From assembly GCA_964586235.1 (NCBI GenBank), contig CAZPIO010000021.1:12085-76084 (forward strand): a stretch of 64,000 nucleotides of DNA. Reading direction: 5' to 3'. A program made the position numbers and the translations under genes. This document shows positions 45,021 through 54,553 of this stretch, one piece after another. This stretch comes from JAUCQB01 sp964586235 (lineage in GTDB: Bacteria; Planctomycetota; Phycisphaerae; UBA1845; PWPN01). The notes under the pieces are model-generated. The model did no database searches. It had not been told where the DNA came from and was given only the letters and a program-made list of their open reading frames with translations. Every line of letters begins with the position of its first letter. Position 1 is the first letter of the stretch.

Positions 45021-47995
45021 TTCCCGGACGGTGAACTGGCCGTGCCGGGGACCACATAGAGCCACCGATTCGTTTGTCCCGGTGCGAGGGTCGTTACCAG
45101 TACACCGTCTTCGACCGTTGCGGGAACGACCTCGCCGCGACTGCCGGGTCTCGGGCCTTCGGCGATGACCTGGACCTGACGCGGCAGGCCGAGGGCCGGG
45201 ATGCGAACGGTACCCGCGCCGTGAACGCGGATCCGCAGCATCGCCCCGGCCTGTGTTCGGCAGGCGGGTTCGATCGGGGCCCAGGCCAACAGCGGCATCG
45301 GCTTTTCGGCGAAGACCGTTGTCTTGCCGTTGATCGTGATCTGGTTGCAGCCGACACCGCAGAATGCGGTCAGACGGCCGTCGGCATCCGCCCGGAACGC
45401 GACACATTGCTGGCCCTCGAAGCTGACCGCCTGGCCGTGGACCTTGAGGTCCTTGAGCGAGATGTGCTCGGAGGGCAGTGTCAGGCCCTTGACGATCTTC
45501 TCATCCTCTTCGCGATTTCTGGCCCAGCCGCCGGGCCAGCATTCGTCGACGTCGCGCAGGTGCGGGGCGATCGCGATCGTGCCGTTGGGGAAACGGCACA
45601 CAAGATAAGACGTTGTCCGCGAGAGATGCTCGGTGTTGTCGTTGACGCCGGCGAATCTGCCGCTGGCTGGATACGCTCCCAGGCCGCTGAGGATATCGAA
45701 CCAGTATCGGGTTTCATACCCAAGGCTGCCCGACTGATCGTCACGAGGCCGGAAGCCCAGGAACGTCAGGCTCCCGCCTTTGTCGAGCGGCTTGTGTGTC
45801 CCGACGCACCACTTCTTGACCCGGGCGACCGGCTGAACGCCTGCTCGCGGCGCCACCGAGTAAACGTGATCCGGCAGCATCTCCGTCAGCACGGTCATCG
45901 GTGCGAGCCCGGCCAGTTTGCCCTCGAAGACCATCTGCTTGCCGGGCACCATGATTCCCTCGGCCGGGGTCGGTGGGTAATCGACTCCGAACAGGTCCTT
46001 CCACGCAGCCAGAGCAGGTGAGCCATCATCGGCCAGCACCGGTGGCGGGCCCGACCAGACCACGCGCCCGCCGGACTCGGCCAGTTGCCGCATCATCTCA
46101 AGCAGCTTCGGTGACGGGAACGGCTCGAACAGCGTCACCAGCGTGGTGAACCGCCGGCCGGCCATCTCAACCGCACCGTTGACTACCTTTCCTCGCTCGA
46201 GCAGCTTGGCCTGGGTGACGTAGTTGGCATAGCCGTATTGTGTCATCCAGTTGCCGAACCGCTCCTCGGCTGCCACCAGATCGATCGGGTAGAGCATAAG
46301 CACATCCACATCGCGGTGCTCCATGTTCTGCACCATGCCGTAAGGCGCCCATGCCGAATCGCCGTAGGCGTTGGCCAGTGCCTGCCTTCGGCGGCTGATT
46401 TCCGCGGGCATGCCCCAGTGGGCCGCGTATGAGTTCGGGACTTCGTTGAGAATGCCCGTCGAGCAGGCCAGGGCCAGGGCGAAGTAGTCGCGATCGAGGT
46501 AGCCACCCTCGGCGTGGTCGTTGCCGTTGCCTGTCAGGAAGTCGCCCCACTTGAAGTAGTCGTAGCAGGCGGATGCGGCCTGGTGCGATATCGTCGAGCC
46601 GATGTAGTCGGGTGTGTACTCGTAACCGTGGCTGGCTCGCCAGCGGTCGCAGGTTGGGCTCTCGGCCCAGGTTGCGTGGGCCCGGGCTTCAAGCTGATAA
46701 CCCGTTCGGCCCTCGAGGTGTCGCTTGGCCGCGGTGAACAGATCGACCACACCGTCCTGAAGCATTCTGTAGTACCGCGCTCGCAACAAAGCGGTAGCCC
46801 GAACGTCCTCTGGGGCGCGCCCCATCACATGCATCACGCCGTTCTTGGCGGTCATGTCGCTTGCCGTGTCTTCCTGCCCGTAGGTGAAATAGACGAGGTA
46901 CCTTGCGAAGTCGGCGTATTGCGGCCCGTATGCGGCCGCGAAACGTCGGGCCAGGCCCGGACTGACGTATCGCACGGCGAATTCGCCGTTGTCGTGGTGG
47001 GTGTGATAGCCCCAATCCTGCTGGATGTGCATCTCGTCGGCGTAGAGCCCGTTCAGCTTGACTCCCGCGTCAACGTAGCGGTCGCACAGTTGCTTGAGGT
47101 AGGGCAGGGCCTTGTCGCTGAAGTAGTCCATCTCCGGTGTCTTGTACTGCTGAACGACCAGCACGCGGTCGAGTCCATTCGCTGTGACCGGACCGCCGCG
47201 CCCGTGAATGCGAATGCGCACGGCGCCGCCCGGCTTGCTGATCGTGTCTTTCCAGACTTCGACCTGTGCGGTCTGCGAGATTTCCACGATGCTCTTCGGA
47301 TCGACGAAGCGATACGGCGTGCCGTGCAGGACCTGCTCGCGGAAAGCGAACACCCGCACGCCCGCATCCTGAACGTCAATCGGCCCCTTGTTGTTCGCCC
47401 ATTTCCGCTGCCGCCAGAGCTGAACGCTGTAGTCGCCGCTGACCGGGTCGCGCAGGCCTTTGCGATAGTGCATCCACAAGCCCGATTCGCCGGTCTCTTT
47501 CACATAGGCAGGACCGACCTCCAACGGGCTGAGCAGGCTGAGTTCGAGCCCGAGGCCGTAACCGGCGGCGAACCGGCTGATGACCGCGATGCGCTCGATG
47601 TACTCGGGCATGTCGGGCGTCAGCCGGCGGGGCTTGTCACCCTGGCCGGGGCGGTACTGGGCGAAGAAGTGGTCGAAGGCGATGATCAGCGTCCGCTGGC
47701 CCGCGGCTTGGGCGGCCTCGCAGATCTGGCGCAGGCTCCGCTCGTGAGGCGTCCGGTTGAGGCTGAGGTTGATCGCCTTGTCCGGGTCGACCAGGGCCTC
47801 CAATTCCTCGTCGGTGACCAGAATGATCGAAGCCCGATGAATCTGGAACGCCCATGGCCCTGGGAAGGCGACCATCTCGGCCTTGTAGACGTTTTCGGGT
47901 ATGCCTTCCTCCGCTGCTGGTGCGACGCCGGCCGGGTACAGAGTCAGTCCGATCAACAAGCCCGATATCGCCCGAGACAAATGCACTGTCATCAT
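45017..47995 (-). CDS. Very large exported protein, glycosidase-like with trimerisation-like domain
   Basis: This 992-residue protein has a signal peptide (LSRAISGLLIGLTLYPAGVAPA). The N-terminal 500 residues look like a TIM barrel (YIERIAVISRFAAGYGLGLE, LSLLSPLEVGPAYV, GLYADEMHIQQDWGYHTHHD). Residues about 560-700 (VDVLMLYPIDLVAAEERFGN, VTLFEPFPSPKLLEMMRQLA, ESGGRVVWSGPPPVL) resemble the GH42 beta-galactosidase trimerisation domain. The C-terminus is beta-rich. DEMHIQQDW may hold catalytic acids. ATG 47995 follows GAGGA. No family name can be given with certainty. The stop TAG is part of the neighbouring REP-like unit. Confidence 0.7.
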   Translation of the reverse strand: MMTVHLSRAISGLLIGLTLYPAGVAPAAEEGIPENVYKAEMVAFPGPWAFQIHRASIILVTDEELEALVDPDKAINLSLNRTPHERSLRQICEAAQAAGQRTLIIAFDHFFAQYRPGQGDKPRRLTPDMPEYIERIAVISRFAAGYGLGLELSLLSPLEVGPAYVKETGESGLWMHYRKGLRDPVSGDYSVQLWRQRKWANNKGPIDVQDAGVRVFAFREQVLHGTPYRFVDPKSIVEISQTAQVEVWKDTISKPGGAVRIRIHGRGGPVTANGLDRVLVVQQYKTPEMDYFSDKALPYLKQLCDRYVDAGVKLNGLYADEMHIQQDWGYHTHHDNGEFAVRYVSPGLARRFAAAYGPQYADFARYLVYFTYGQEDTASDMTAKNGVMHVMGRAPEDVRATALLRARYYRMLQDGVVDLFTAAKRHLEGRTGYQLEARAHATWAESPTCDRWRASHGYEYTPDYIGSTISHQAASACYDYFKWGDFLTGNGNDHAEGGYLDRDYFALALACSTGILNEVPNSYAAHWGMPAEISRRRQALANAYGDSAWAPYGMVQNMEHRDVDVLMLYPIDLVAAEERFGNWMTQYGYANYVTQAKLLERGKVVNGAVEMAGRRFTTLVTLFEPFPSPKLLEMMRQLAESGGRVVWSGPPPVLADDGSPALAAWKDLFGVDYPPTPAEGIMVPGKQMVFEGKLAGLAPMTVLTEMLPDHVYSVAPRAGVQPVARVKKWCVGTHKPLDKGGSLTFLGFRPRDDQSGSLGYETRYWFDILSGLGAYPASGRFAGVNDNTEHLSRTTSYLVCRFPNGTIAIAPHLRDVDECWPGGWARNREEDEKIVKGLTLPSEHISLKDLKVHGQAVSFEGQQCVAFRADADGRLTAFCGVGCNQITINGKTTVFAEKPMPLLAWAPIEPACRTQAGAMLRIRVHGAGTVRIPALGLPRQVQVIAEGPRPGSRGEVVPATVEDGVLVTTLAPGQTNRWLYVVPGTASSPSGK

Positions 47996-48060
47996 CAAAT
48001 CCTCATAAAGCGCAATCCGCGCTCATTCTCAAATCTTGTTCCGGGGTTGTCCCGACCTAC

Positions 48061-50121
48061 TCATTTTGCGGGCGAGTACCTGACAATCAGGCTTCCCGGT
48101 TTGTGATCGATCGCCAGATCGAGCGAGGACAGCTCCGCGCCCGTCATCGTCGCGGTTTTCTTCGTCCGGGCGTCATCGATGAATTCGACGCGGTATTTCG
48201 TCTCCGCCTCGACCGCCGCGAGCTCGACCTTCAGCCGCTCGCTCGCGCATCCGGCCCGGCGGAACGCCAGGACCAGCCCCGCGTCCAGATCGGGGCGATG
48301 CAACTGCCAGGCCACGAATTCACCCGGCGTGATGCCCACCGGCGTCAGCGGATCGAAGTCGCCGTACCAGTACTTCTGGTTCTCCTTGACCTCGGCGACC
48401 GTCGCCTTGGCCAGCGGAACCGGGAAGCCTTCTTCGAGGTAGCCCCACTCGAGGATTCCCCCGGCTGTCGCCGCACTTCGCGTTTCGTAGGGGTCCGGCG
48501 ACCAGGTCGCGACGGTGTGCAGCGGGATATATTGGCTCAGGGCACAGGTCTGCATGTGGTTCCAGTCGATGTGCCCCGGCGAGCAGCCCGAGTCGCTGCG
48601 CCACAGCGGCACCGAGCGCATGCACATCTCCAGGTCGATCCGACGGCCGCCGCTGGCGCAGTTGTCGATCAGGAGCTTCGGATTCCCGGCCCGCAACTCA
48701 TCCCACATCTCATAGAGGCCTTCGACATAACGGATTTCGTTCATCCCCTCGCGGTTGGGCTCGTCGTATTTGCGCCAGGTGTGCAGCGGCTCGGTGTTGA
48801 AGTCGTTGCGGTAGATGTCCAGGCCGTACTCCTTGATCCGCTGCAGCAGCAGGTCGGTCAGCCAGCGCCGGGCCTTGGGGTCGTTCAGCCTGAACAGGTG
48901 ATTGTGTTCACCCTTGAAGACGAAATCCATGTGTTCTCTGGCAATCTGCGTATCGAGCCCCACGCGTTCCGGCTCGAACCAGACCATGAACCGCATGCCC
49001 AGCCGGTGGCACTCATCGCTGACCGGTCTGAGGCCGTTGGGAAACTCGGCCGGCTTGCAGAACCAGTTGCCGACGCCGTTCGGGAAGTTGCCCGGGAACC
49101 ATGCGGCGTCGAGCCACACGGTGTCGGCGCCGATCTCGTGGGCGAATCGGGCGTACTCGATCTGGCCTTTCTCCGTGGCCCAGCCGGGGCGGGCATTGTA
49201 ACGGTCGTAAGTCTGCAGGGCGACCGGCAGCCTCACCGGCCGGCCGTCGAGACGCGGCACGTAATGGAACAGCAGAAGCCGGCGCCAGCGATTGTGAGCC
49301 GCCTGGCGGTTACCCTTCCACGGCATCATCAGGATTCGCGGTGTGCGGATCTTCTCGCCGGGATGAAGCAGCAGGCGGGTCTTTTCCATGCCGGCCGTGA
49401 TCCGCGTCGAGCCGCCGGCCGAGCGGTCGAAGGTCGCCGCCCATTGGCCGGTCCAGCCGACCGCGATGATCGACCCGCCGTCGCCGTGTTGCAGATTGAA
49501 GAACGGGAACGCGCTGGTGCAGGCCGGACGCCCGCCGTTGGGTGCCAGCCGAAGCGACTTGCCCGGTTCGAGCGGCGAGTCCTTGGGCTGAAACGCGGCC
49601 TCCCCCGCAGTATCGCCGTTGAGATGGCGCAGGATGACTGTCTGGCCGGGATCATGCGCGCCCAACGTCAGGTTGAGCGCCTGGATGTTTTCGATGATCG
49701 GCGTGTCTTTGTTGCCGAGGTTCTCGATGTACACCACCCAGTCCGCGGCAGGGAAACGTTCGAACGCCGCCACGGCCAGCGTGACTTGCAGCCCGGTCTG
49801 CGGATCGGACCACCGGATGCGGTGCTCGACGCGGTCGGACAACTCTTTCGTCTCGGCGGTTCGTTTCCAGTCCTTGATCAGGTTAGCGAAAGGTCTGCCT
49901 GCGTAGACGAATGAGAAGGGCGGATCGCTCCAGAACGGCAACCCTGCCACCGGTTTGCCCGCCCACGAAGCAACCCAGTCCTGCATGGCCTGCACCTCAT
50001 CGGCCCCGGCCATGACCGCGTCATCGACCGCGTCGGTCGGAATGTCGCTGTCCAGCATCGCCGGTGTCTCGGTGCCGGCCAGGGCCAGCACGCACAAGAA
50101 CGCGATCAATCGTCGTCTCAT
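48061..50121 (-). CDS. Alpha-galactosidase, GH36/clan D
   Basis: This 686-residue enzyme has a signal peptide (LIAFLCVLALAGTETPA) and is therefore exported. An N-terminal beta-sandwich is followed by the clan-D barrel: LQTYDRYNARPGWATEKG, TVWLDAAWFPGNFPNGVGNW, RFMVWFEPERVG. The nucleophile Asp440 sits in IYRNDFNTEP and the acid/base Asp510 in PLWRSDSGCS, preceded by CASGGRRIDLEM. It should release terminal alpha-galactose or a related sugar. The start is ATG 50121; upstream in-frame codons lack signal character. It lies just downstream of, and in the same direction as, no other close gene except the large protein at 45017. Confidence 0.9.
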   Translation of the reverse strand: MRRRLIAFLCVLALAGTETPAMLDSDIPTDAVDDAVMAGADEVQAMQDWVASWAGKPVAGLPFWSDPPFSFVYAGRPFANLIKDWKRTAETKELSDRVEHRIRWSDPQTGLQVTLAVAAFERFPAADWVVYIENLGNKDTPIIENIQALNLTLGAHDPGQTVILRHLNGDTAGEAAFQPKDSPLEPGKSLRLAPNGGRPACTSAFPFFNLQHGDGGSIIAVGWTGQWAATFDRSAGGSTRITAGMEKTRLLLHPGEKIRTPRILMMPWKGNRQAAHNRWRRLLLFHYVPRLDGRPVRLPVALQTYDRYNARPGWATEKGQIEYARFAHEIGADTVWLDAAWFPGNFPNGVGNWFCKPAEFPNGLRPVSDECHRLGMRFMVWFEPERVGLDTQIAREHMDFVFKGEHNHLFRLNDPKARRWLTDLLLQRIKEYGLDIYRNDFNTEPLHTWRKYDEPNREGMNEIRYVEGLYEMWDELRAGNPKLLIDNCASGGRRIDLEMCMRSVPLWRSDSGCSPGHIDWNHMQTCALSQYIPLHTVATWSPDPYETRSAATAGGILEWGYLEEGFPVPLAKATVAEVKENQKYWYGDFDPLTPVGITPGEFVAWQLHRPDLDAGLVLAFRRAGCASERLKVELAAVEAETKYRVEFIDDARTKKTATMTGAELSSLDLAIDHKPGSLIVRYSPAK

Positions 50122-50396
50122 CGCCTTTACCTCCACTTTGCCGGCCCGTGTGGTCATCATTTTAGACGATCTGATGGTTTTCCGCGCCTTTACCCGCGCG
50201 GAGACTCGGCACGACTGCACCAACTGCTGATGTTGCAGCCGCGGAAGGCCGGCGGTTTTGCGAGTCCGGGCGCAGGACGCCGTCCGAGTGAGCCGCCGAG
50301 CCTATGTGCCGGTCTGAGTTACCTCTGGAGGCGCCTCAAGGTATGATCCATCTGGTTCAGGGGGACAAGTCGGCGGAACGGCCGAAGGGATTCTTG

Positions 50397-51056
50397 ATGA
50401 ATCGAAGGCTCTACGTCTGGTTTTACGATAAGGTTTTCAGTCGCTGCTACGATCTGGTGATCAAGTGGTGTTTTTTGCCGCTCGGCCAGGAGCGTGTGGT
50501 GAGGCGGGCTCTGGTCAGGGCGGCCGGTCTGCGGCCCGGGACGAGCACTCTGGAGACGTGCTGCGGGACCGGTGGATGCACTCTTGCGGTTGCCAAGGAG
50601 CTTGGATCGCATGCCGAGATCAAGGCAATCGACATCTCCCGCGGCCAAATCGCCGTGGCCGTGAGAAAGAATCTTCCCCCGAACGTCGAATTCGCGGTGA
50701 TGGACGCATCGGCCACTTCGTTCCCGGACGGCCGGTTTGAGAACGTGGTGATCCCGCACGCGCTCCATGAAATGCCAAGGCCGCAGCGACTTGCGGTGCT
50801 GAGAGAGGCCCGGCGGGTCCTGGTGGCTGGGGGGAAGCTGGTCGTCATGGAACTGGATCGCCCGCCCAATCTCTTCTGGCGGCTGTGCCTCGGTTTTTTC
50901 GCCTTCTACTGGCTGCCCTTCAACTTCGAAACGGCCACTCGCAAGGACATGCTGAGGCACGGGCTGACGCAGGAAGTCATCGAAGCGGGTTTCGAGGACG
51001 TGTGCAGAACGCCGATGTACCATGGCGCGCTCCAAGTCGTGACCGGACGGAAGTGA
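50397..51056 (+). CDS. Class I SAM-dependent methyltransferase (UbiE-like)
   Basis: This 219-residue cytosolic protein contains LETCCGTGGCTLAVAKELG (SAM-binding motif I), IKAIDISRGQIAVAVRK (motif II) and VEFAVMDASATSFPDGRFE. VVIPHALHEMPRPQRLAVLR and LVAGGKLVVMELDRP complete the fold. It resembles the UbiE/Erg6 methyltransferase group acting on quinones, lipids or small molecules; the substrate is unknown. ATG 50397 is favoured by GAAGGGA six bases upstream; an earlier in-frame ATG at 50343 is possible. Confidence 0.85.
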   Translation: MNRRLYVWFYDKVFSRCYDLVIKWCFLPLGQERVVRRALVRAAGLRPGTSTLETCCGTGGCTLAVAKELGSHAEIKAIDISRGQIAVAVRKNLPPNVEFAVMDASATSFPDGRFENVVIPHALHEMPRPQRLAVLREARRVLVAGGKLVVMELDRPPNLFWRLCLGFFAFYWLPFNFETATRKDMLRHGLTQEVIEAGFEDVCRTPMYHGALQVVTGRK

Positions 51057-51147
51057 ACGATTGTGCGGCTTGCGACGACGCCTGCGTCTGGTAACGTATA
51101 CAGCGGTCCGGATTGTCGACAGACCGGATTCCCTGCTGGGTGACGAC

Positions 51148-51597
51148 ATGAGAAAGGCGGCTGTTCTGTTCGGCTCGCTGGTGTTGGCCTGCAACGCTCC
51201 GCACGGCCCGGATCGCGAGTTCCGGGACGTCCAGGTGCTGGTCAACCGGATGGTGGAGAAGCATCCCGAGATCATCTGGCTGAGCATCCATGCCGTGCCG
51301 ACCGGCCGGTCCCGCTGCCAGATCATCGCGTGTAACCAGACGAAAGACGTCGGCAAGGCCTCCTACATCGAGGACATCGAGGCGATTCAGACCCGGACCG
51401 CGGCCGTTTTTCGCGCCGGCGGGAGAGTCGAAGTGACCGCCCCGATCCTGGACCGCAGCGGCAAGGCCATTGCTGCCATCGGCGCCTCCTTCGAGAAAGA
51501 TCCGGACACCAGCGAGGAGGCCCTGGTCAACCAGGCCAAATCGATCGCCCGGGAGATGTCCGAGGAGATCCAGGACGCCGGCCGGCCGATGTGGTGA
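51148..51597 (+). CDS. Small lipoprotein with sensor-like (cache-type) segment
   Basis: This 149-residue protein has a short signal ending in the lipobox L-V-L-A-C (VLFGSLVLAC). Part of the mature region (RVEVTAPILDRSGKAIAAIG) resembles the beta-strand core of extracellular cache/PAS-like sensor domains; the end is a charged helix. It lacks any output domain. It follows the methyltransferase gene by 91 bases. Function unknown; it may bind a ligand and signal through a partner. Confidence 0.6.
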   Translation: MRKAAVLFGSLVLACNAPHGPDREFRDVQVLVNRMVEKHPEIIWLSIHAVPTGRSRCQIIACNQTKDVGKASYIEDIEAIQTRTAAVFRAGGRVEVTAPILDRSGKAIAAIGASFEKDPDTSEEALVNQAKSIAREMSEEIQDAGRPMW

Positions 51598-51682
51598 GCT
51601 CCCGGGGTTCGCGGATCGCCCATCACCGCATTATCCGTGACAAGCGGGTACAGCGGGTCTACCGTCCAACATCACGATCGGC

Positions 51683-51688
51683 TATAAT
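51683..51688 (+). promoter_or_regulatory. TATAAT -10 element placed for a leaderless transcript
   Basis: A perfect TATAAT ends seven bases before ATG 51695, so transcription would start at or next to the A of the start codon. There is no ribosome site between them and no convincing -35. Confidence 0.45.
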
Positions 51689-51694
51689 ACGGTG

Positions 51695-52171
51695 ATGAAG
51701 CCGACCGTGTACATCGAGACGACGATTCCGTCCTTCTACTGCGATGACCGTGAGGCATTGATGCGCGACATTCTGCGCACTCGGCAGTGGTGGGATGAGG
51801 AACAAGACCGGTACGAATGCTTCACATCGTTTGTTGTCCTCGACGAGTTGTCGGCCAGCCCCACCCCCAAGCGTGAGCGTTGCCTAAACCTGGTCAACCC
51901 GTTGCCCCTGCTCGATGTGACGGAGGAGGTGCTGGGAATTGCAGAGGCGTATCAGGCCGAGCGGCTGATGCCGCGACAACCGGCGGCAGACTCGATCCAC
52001 CTCGCAGTCGCCTCCCTGTATCGGATGGATTACCTGCGGACATGGAATTGCCAGCACATCGCAAACGCGAACAAGACCCGGCATCTTGAGGTCATCAATC
52101 TGAGGCTGCATCTTGGATTGCCCATGCTGGTGACGCCGCACCAGCTTCAATTGTGGGAGGATCAGATATGA
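51695..52171 (+). CDS. PIN-domain ribonuclease, putative toxin
   Basis: This 158-residue protein has the acidic PIN residues: Glu in YIETTIPSFY, Glu in FVVLDELSASP and Asp in AADSIHLAVASLY. PIN toxins cleave RNA. Its last codons overlap the start of a small gene by four bases (ATGA), a typical operon junction. The gene order is toxin-like first and small partner second, the reverse of many vapBC pairs. A GTG one codon upstream (51692) is an alternative start. The absence of a ribosome site fits leaderless expression. Confidence 0.85.
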   Translation: MKPTVYIETTIPSFYCDDREALMRDILRTRQWWDEEQDRYECFTSFVVLDELSASPTPKRERCLNLVNPLPLLDVTEEVLGIAEAYQAERLMPRQPAADSIHLAVASLYRMDYLRTWNCQHIANANKTRHLEVINLRLHLGLPMLVTPHQLQLWEDQI

Positions 52172-52362
52172 CTGGCGATGGTCCAATCGTGGATGAGGTT
52201 CGTCGCTGCCGAACGGAAATCAGCGCGAGATTCGGAGACGATCTTCGCCGCTACGGTGAATACGTGCGCAAGCAGCAGGAGAGATACGGCGACCGGCTGG
52301 TGAGCCAGATTACGGTCGTGCCTGCGCGCGATCTGCGTACTCAACGGTCGAAACCGGCATAG
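52168..52362 (+). CDS. Small charged partner of the PIN protein, putative antitoxin
   Basis: This 64-residue protein overlaps the PIN stop by four bases. It is highly charged and helical: IVDEVRRCRTEISARFGDDL then RRYGEYVRKQQERYG. The IVDEVRR opening is common in small proteins that sit beside PIN genes. It lacks a recognisable DNA-binding domain. Its position strongly suggests neutralisation of the PIN protein, but this is inference. Confidence 0.65.
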   Translation: MTGDGPIVDEVRRCRTEISARFGDDLRRYGEYVRKQQERYGDRLVSQITVVPARDLRTQRSKPA

Positions 52363-52553
52363 TTGCGCCGGTACCGTCGCAACGGGGGCTGGGTGACTGG
52401 TACAACAGTCATTGTTTGAGTCAGCGGTGAGCGATCTTCGGGCATATCAGAATCGGCGCGGGATTCTCGGACGATGCTCAGGAGATCATGAGCGGAAACG
52501 CGGACAAACCCAGCGCTTCGCAAGCTTACTACGAGAGGCCCCATGCGAGGGCC

Positions 52554-53054
52554 TCATCCTATGTACTTCATCATGCTCAGTTCCTGGCAAGTGAATCCAA
52601 GTTTCTCATACGCCTGCTTGGCAGGATTGGCGGAGTGCACGCAGAACTTGATGGCCCTGGCTCCCCGTGTTCGGGCCTCGGCAGTGATCAATGCCATCAA
52701 CTCACGCAGTATGCCCCGCCGCCGAAACCCTTCCGCGACAACCGCGTTTTCGACGGCCAGAACCTTGAACTGCGTGAGAACGGGGGGACGATCAACCAGA
52801 TAGCCGAGGACCATGCCCACCGGGCGTCCGCAGGCGCTGGCGATGTAAATCAACGAGTTCTGATCGGAGAGTTTGTCACGAAATCCTTCGAGACAGGCCG
52901 GTCTGCACTCGGATTTGGGGCGTGGGCCATACCACAGCGGATCGTAGGCTATGTGAGAACTCTGCATTTCCCACCAGAGTTCGAAGATGCCATCAAGATC
53001 GCGCTCCGTTGCCCTGCGATACTCTATTGCCTGAGGCGTGCTCGCTTCAGCCAT
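52554..53054 (-). CDS. GNAT-family N-acetyltransferase
   Basis: This 166-residue protein opens with IEYRRATERDLDGIFELWWE and has the acetyl-CoA-binding region VVAEGFRRRGILRELMALIT, followed by AIKFCVHSANPAKQAYEKLG. This is the GNAT fold. The acceptor substrate is unknown. AAGGA precedes ATG 53054. Confidence 0.88.
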   Translation of the reverse strand: MAEASTPQAIEYRRATERDLDGIFELWWEMQSSHIAYDPLWYGPRPKSECRPACLEGFRDKLSDQNSLIYIASACGRPVGMVLGYLVDRPPVLTQFKVLAVENAVVAEGFRRRGILRELMALITAEARTRGARAIKFCVHSANPAKQAYEKLGFTCQELSMMKYIG

Positions 53055-53111
53055 TTGGCCATCCTTTCCTTAACCTCGGCGATGCGGGCATGCTCAACTC
53101 ACGTTTGAAAT

Positions 53112-53130
53112 CCGGCGGATAAGCCGCCGG
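53112..53130. repeat. Solitary hairpin of the variable-arm family
   Basis: CCGGCGG-ATAAG-CCGCCGG, followed by GCTCG, resembles the ATAAA-loop hairpins at 2335 and 44966, but it has a seven-base stem and no neighbouring REP-like unit. Confidence 0.6.
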
Positions 53131-53141
53131 GCTCGCTGGTA

Positions 53142-54368
53142 TTACAGCCCCAGGTTCCGCAGCTCCCGGTCGGGGAACTTGGGGAACGGCTGGGTGGGCA
53201 GCGTCTGGTACCAGTAGGCGGTGGAGCAGACGTCGTCGACGCGCTCGAAGTTGCCTCCCGGCCGTGGCTTCTTGTACCAGCCCTTTTCGATGAACTCCTT
53301 GAGCGGACCGTTGGGGTCGGCCGGCTCGTGCTTGCCGTCGTTGCCGATCTGCTGCATGGTTACCTTGATGTCCTGCGAGAAATAGACCGGGTCCATCATG
53401 TGGAACCGGTAGAACGACACGTATTTGTCCTTGATCAGCGGCGCGCCCATCTGCCAGCCCTGGAACTGGCCCAGCCCCCAGCCCGAGCCGGCGTAGTCTT
53501 CGCTGCCCGTGCCGCAGATGGTGGGATACTGGGTGTCGCCATCAAGGTAGATCTTGACCTCGCCCTCACCCCACCACAGGCCCTTGCCCGCGAAGCGGTC
53601 GACGATGCCGTAATTGACGCCCAGGTAACGGCCTTTGCCCTTAACCCCGTCAAGAATGACGTAATCCTGAGCCATCGTGGTGTTGGGCACGCGGCGGAAC
53701 TGGGCGTGGAACCGCGGCGTCTCGTCGGTCACGGCGTCGCCGATGGTGTAATCGACCTGGTAGAAGAACATGCCCGCATCCCCGCCGGTCTCGTTGCATA
53801 CGGTGAGCCGAGCCTTCTTGCCGAACGGCATCGGGAAGTAGCTGTTAAAACCCTTGCCCTCGGGTGTGCTGATAAAGGCCGACTCGACCTTTGCCGTCCG
53901 CCCGTGGCACACGCCGAAGAAGTCGCTCAGCGGGGCCTCGACCGAGGGCGTCTGCTGGTCATCCCAGTAGAAACGCAGGATCAGGTTGCGCATCCGTTGC
54001 GGCCCCTCGTTCGGCACCGTGATCCATATGTGACGGATACAGCCGGGGCCGTCGATCTCTGCGAAGGTGTAGATTTGGTCCTTCTTGAGGTTCCAGAGGC
54101 ACGGAAGGCCCTTGCGGCCGTTGCCCTCCCTGCCGCCCTGGCCTTTCTCGCCCAGCTTGTTCTCTGCGGTGATCGCCCGGCTCTGCAGTGTGGGGCTGTA
54201 CAGCGGCATTCCGCCCAGGGTGAAGCCCGGGCCGCGGCACCCTGAAGCCGCGCCGGGCGTCGGGCCGCACCCGACCAGTGCCGGCAGTGACGCCAATGTG
54301 GCCGTCGCAAGTGCCCATGAGAGAATTCCAGCCACCGACCGTCCCAGGTGCCGTGTGCGATTATGCAT
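53142..54368 (-). CDS. DUF2961 domain lipoprotein
   Basis: This 408-residue protein has a lipoprotein signal ending in ALVGC. It carries the DUF2961 blocks ENKLGEKGQGGREGNGRKGL, IDGPGCIRHIWITVPNE, NLILRFYWDDQQTPSVEAPL and TICGTGSEDYAGSGWGLGQF. Members have a double jelly-roll fold; some are reported to act as exo-glycosidases on fructofuranose or arabinofuranose linkages (GH172). That role is plausible for this carbohydrate-oriented window but not demonstrable here. Confidence 0.87.
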   Translation of the reverse strand: MHNRTRHLGRSVAGILSWALATATLASLPALVGCGPTPGAASGCRGPGFTLGGMPLYSPTLQSRAITAENKLGEKGQGGREGNGRKGLPCLWNLKKDQIYTFAEIDGPGCIRHIWITVPNEGPQRMRNLILRFYWDDQQTPSVEAPLSDFFGVCHGRTAKVESAFISTPEGKGFNSYFPMPFGKKARLTVCNETGGDAGMFFYQVDYTIGDAVTDETPRFHAQFRRVPNTTMAQDYVILDGVKGKGRYLGVNYGIVDRFAGKGLWWGEGEVKIYLDGDTQYPTICGTGSEDYAGSGWGLGQFQGWQMGAPLIKDKYVSFYRFHMMDPVYFSQDIKVTMQQIGNDGKHEPADPNGPLKEFIEKGWYKKPRPGGNFERVDDVCSTAYWYQTLPTQPFPKFPDRELRNLGL

Positions 54369-54553
54369 GATCTGCCCTTTCCTGATGGATCCTCGGAATC
54401 TGATCTAACGAACGGAGCTATTATTCATCTCGATGCCCGGCGGTCAAACGCAGTCATTTGATGAACCGTTGGTTCCTGCATTGCGTACTCACCGATGTGG
54501 ATTGGTCTGCCCAACCTCACCGTTCCTTGTCAACCGATCTCCGGGTGGGGACA

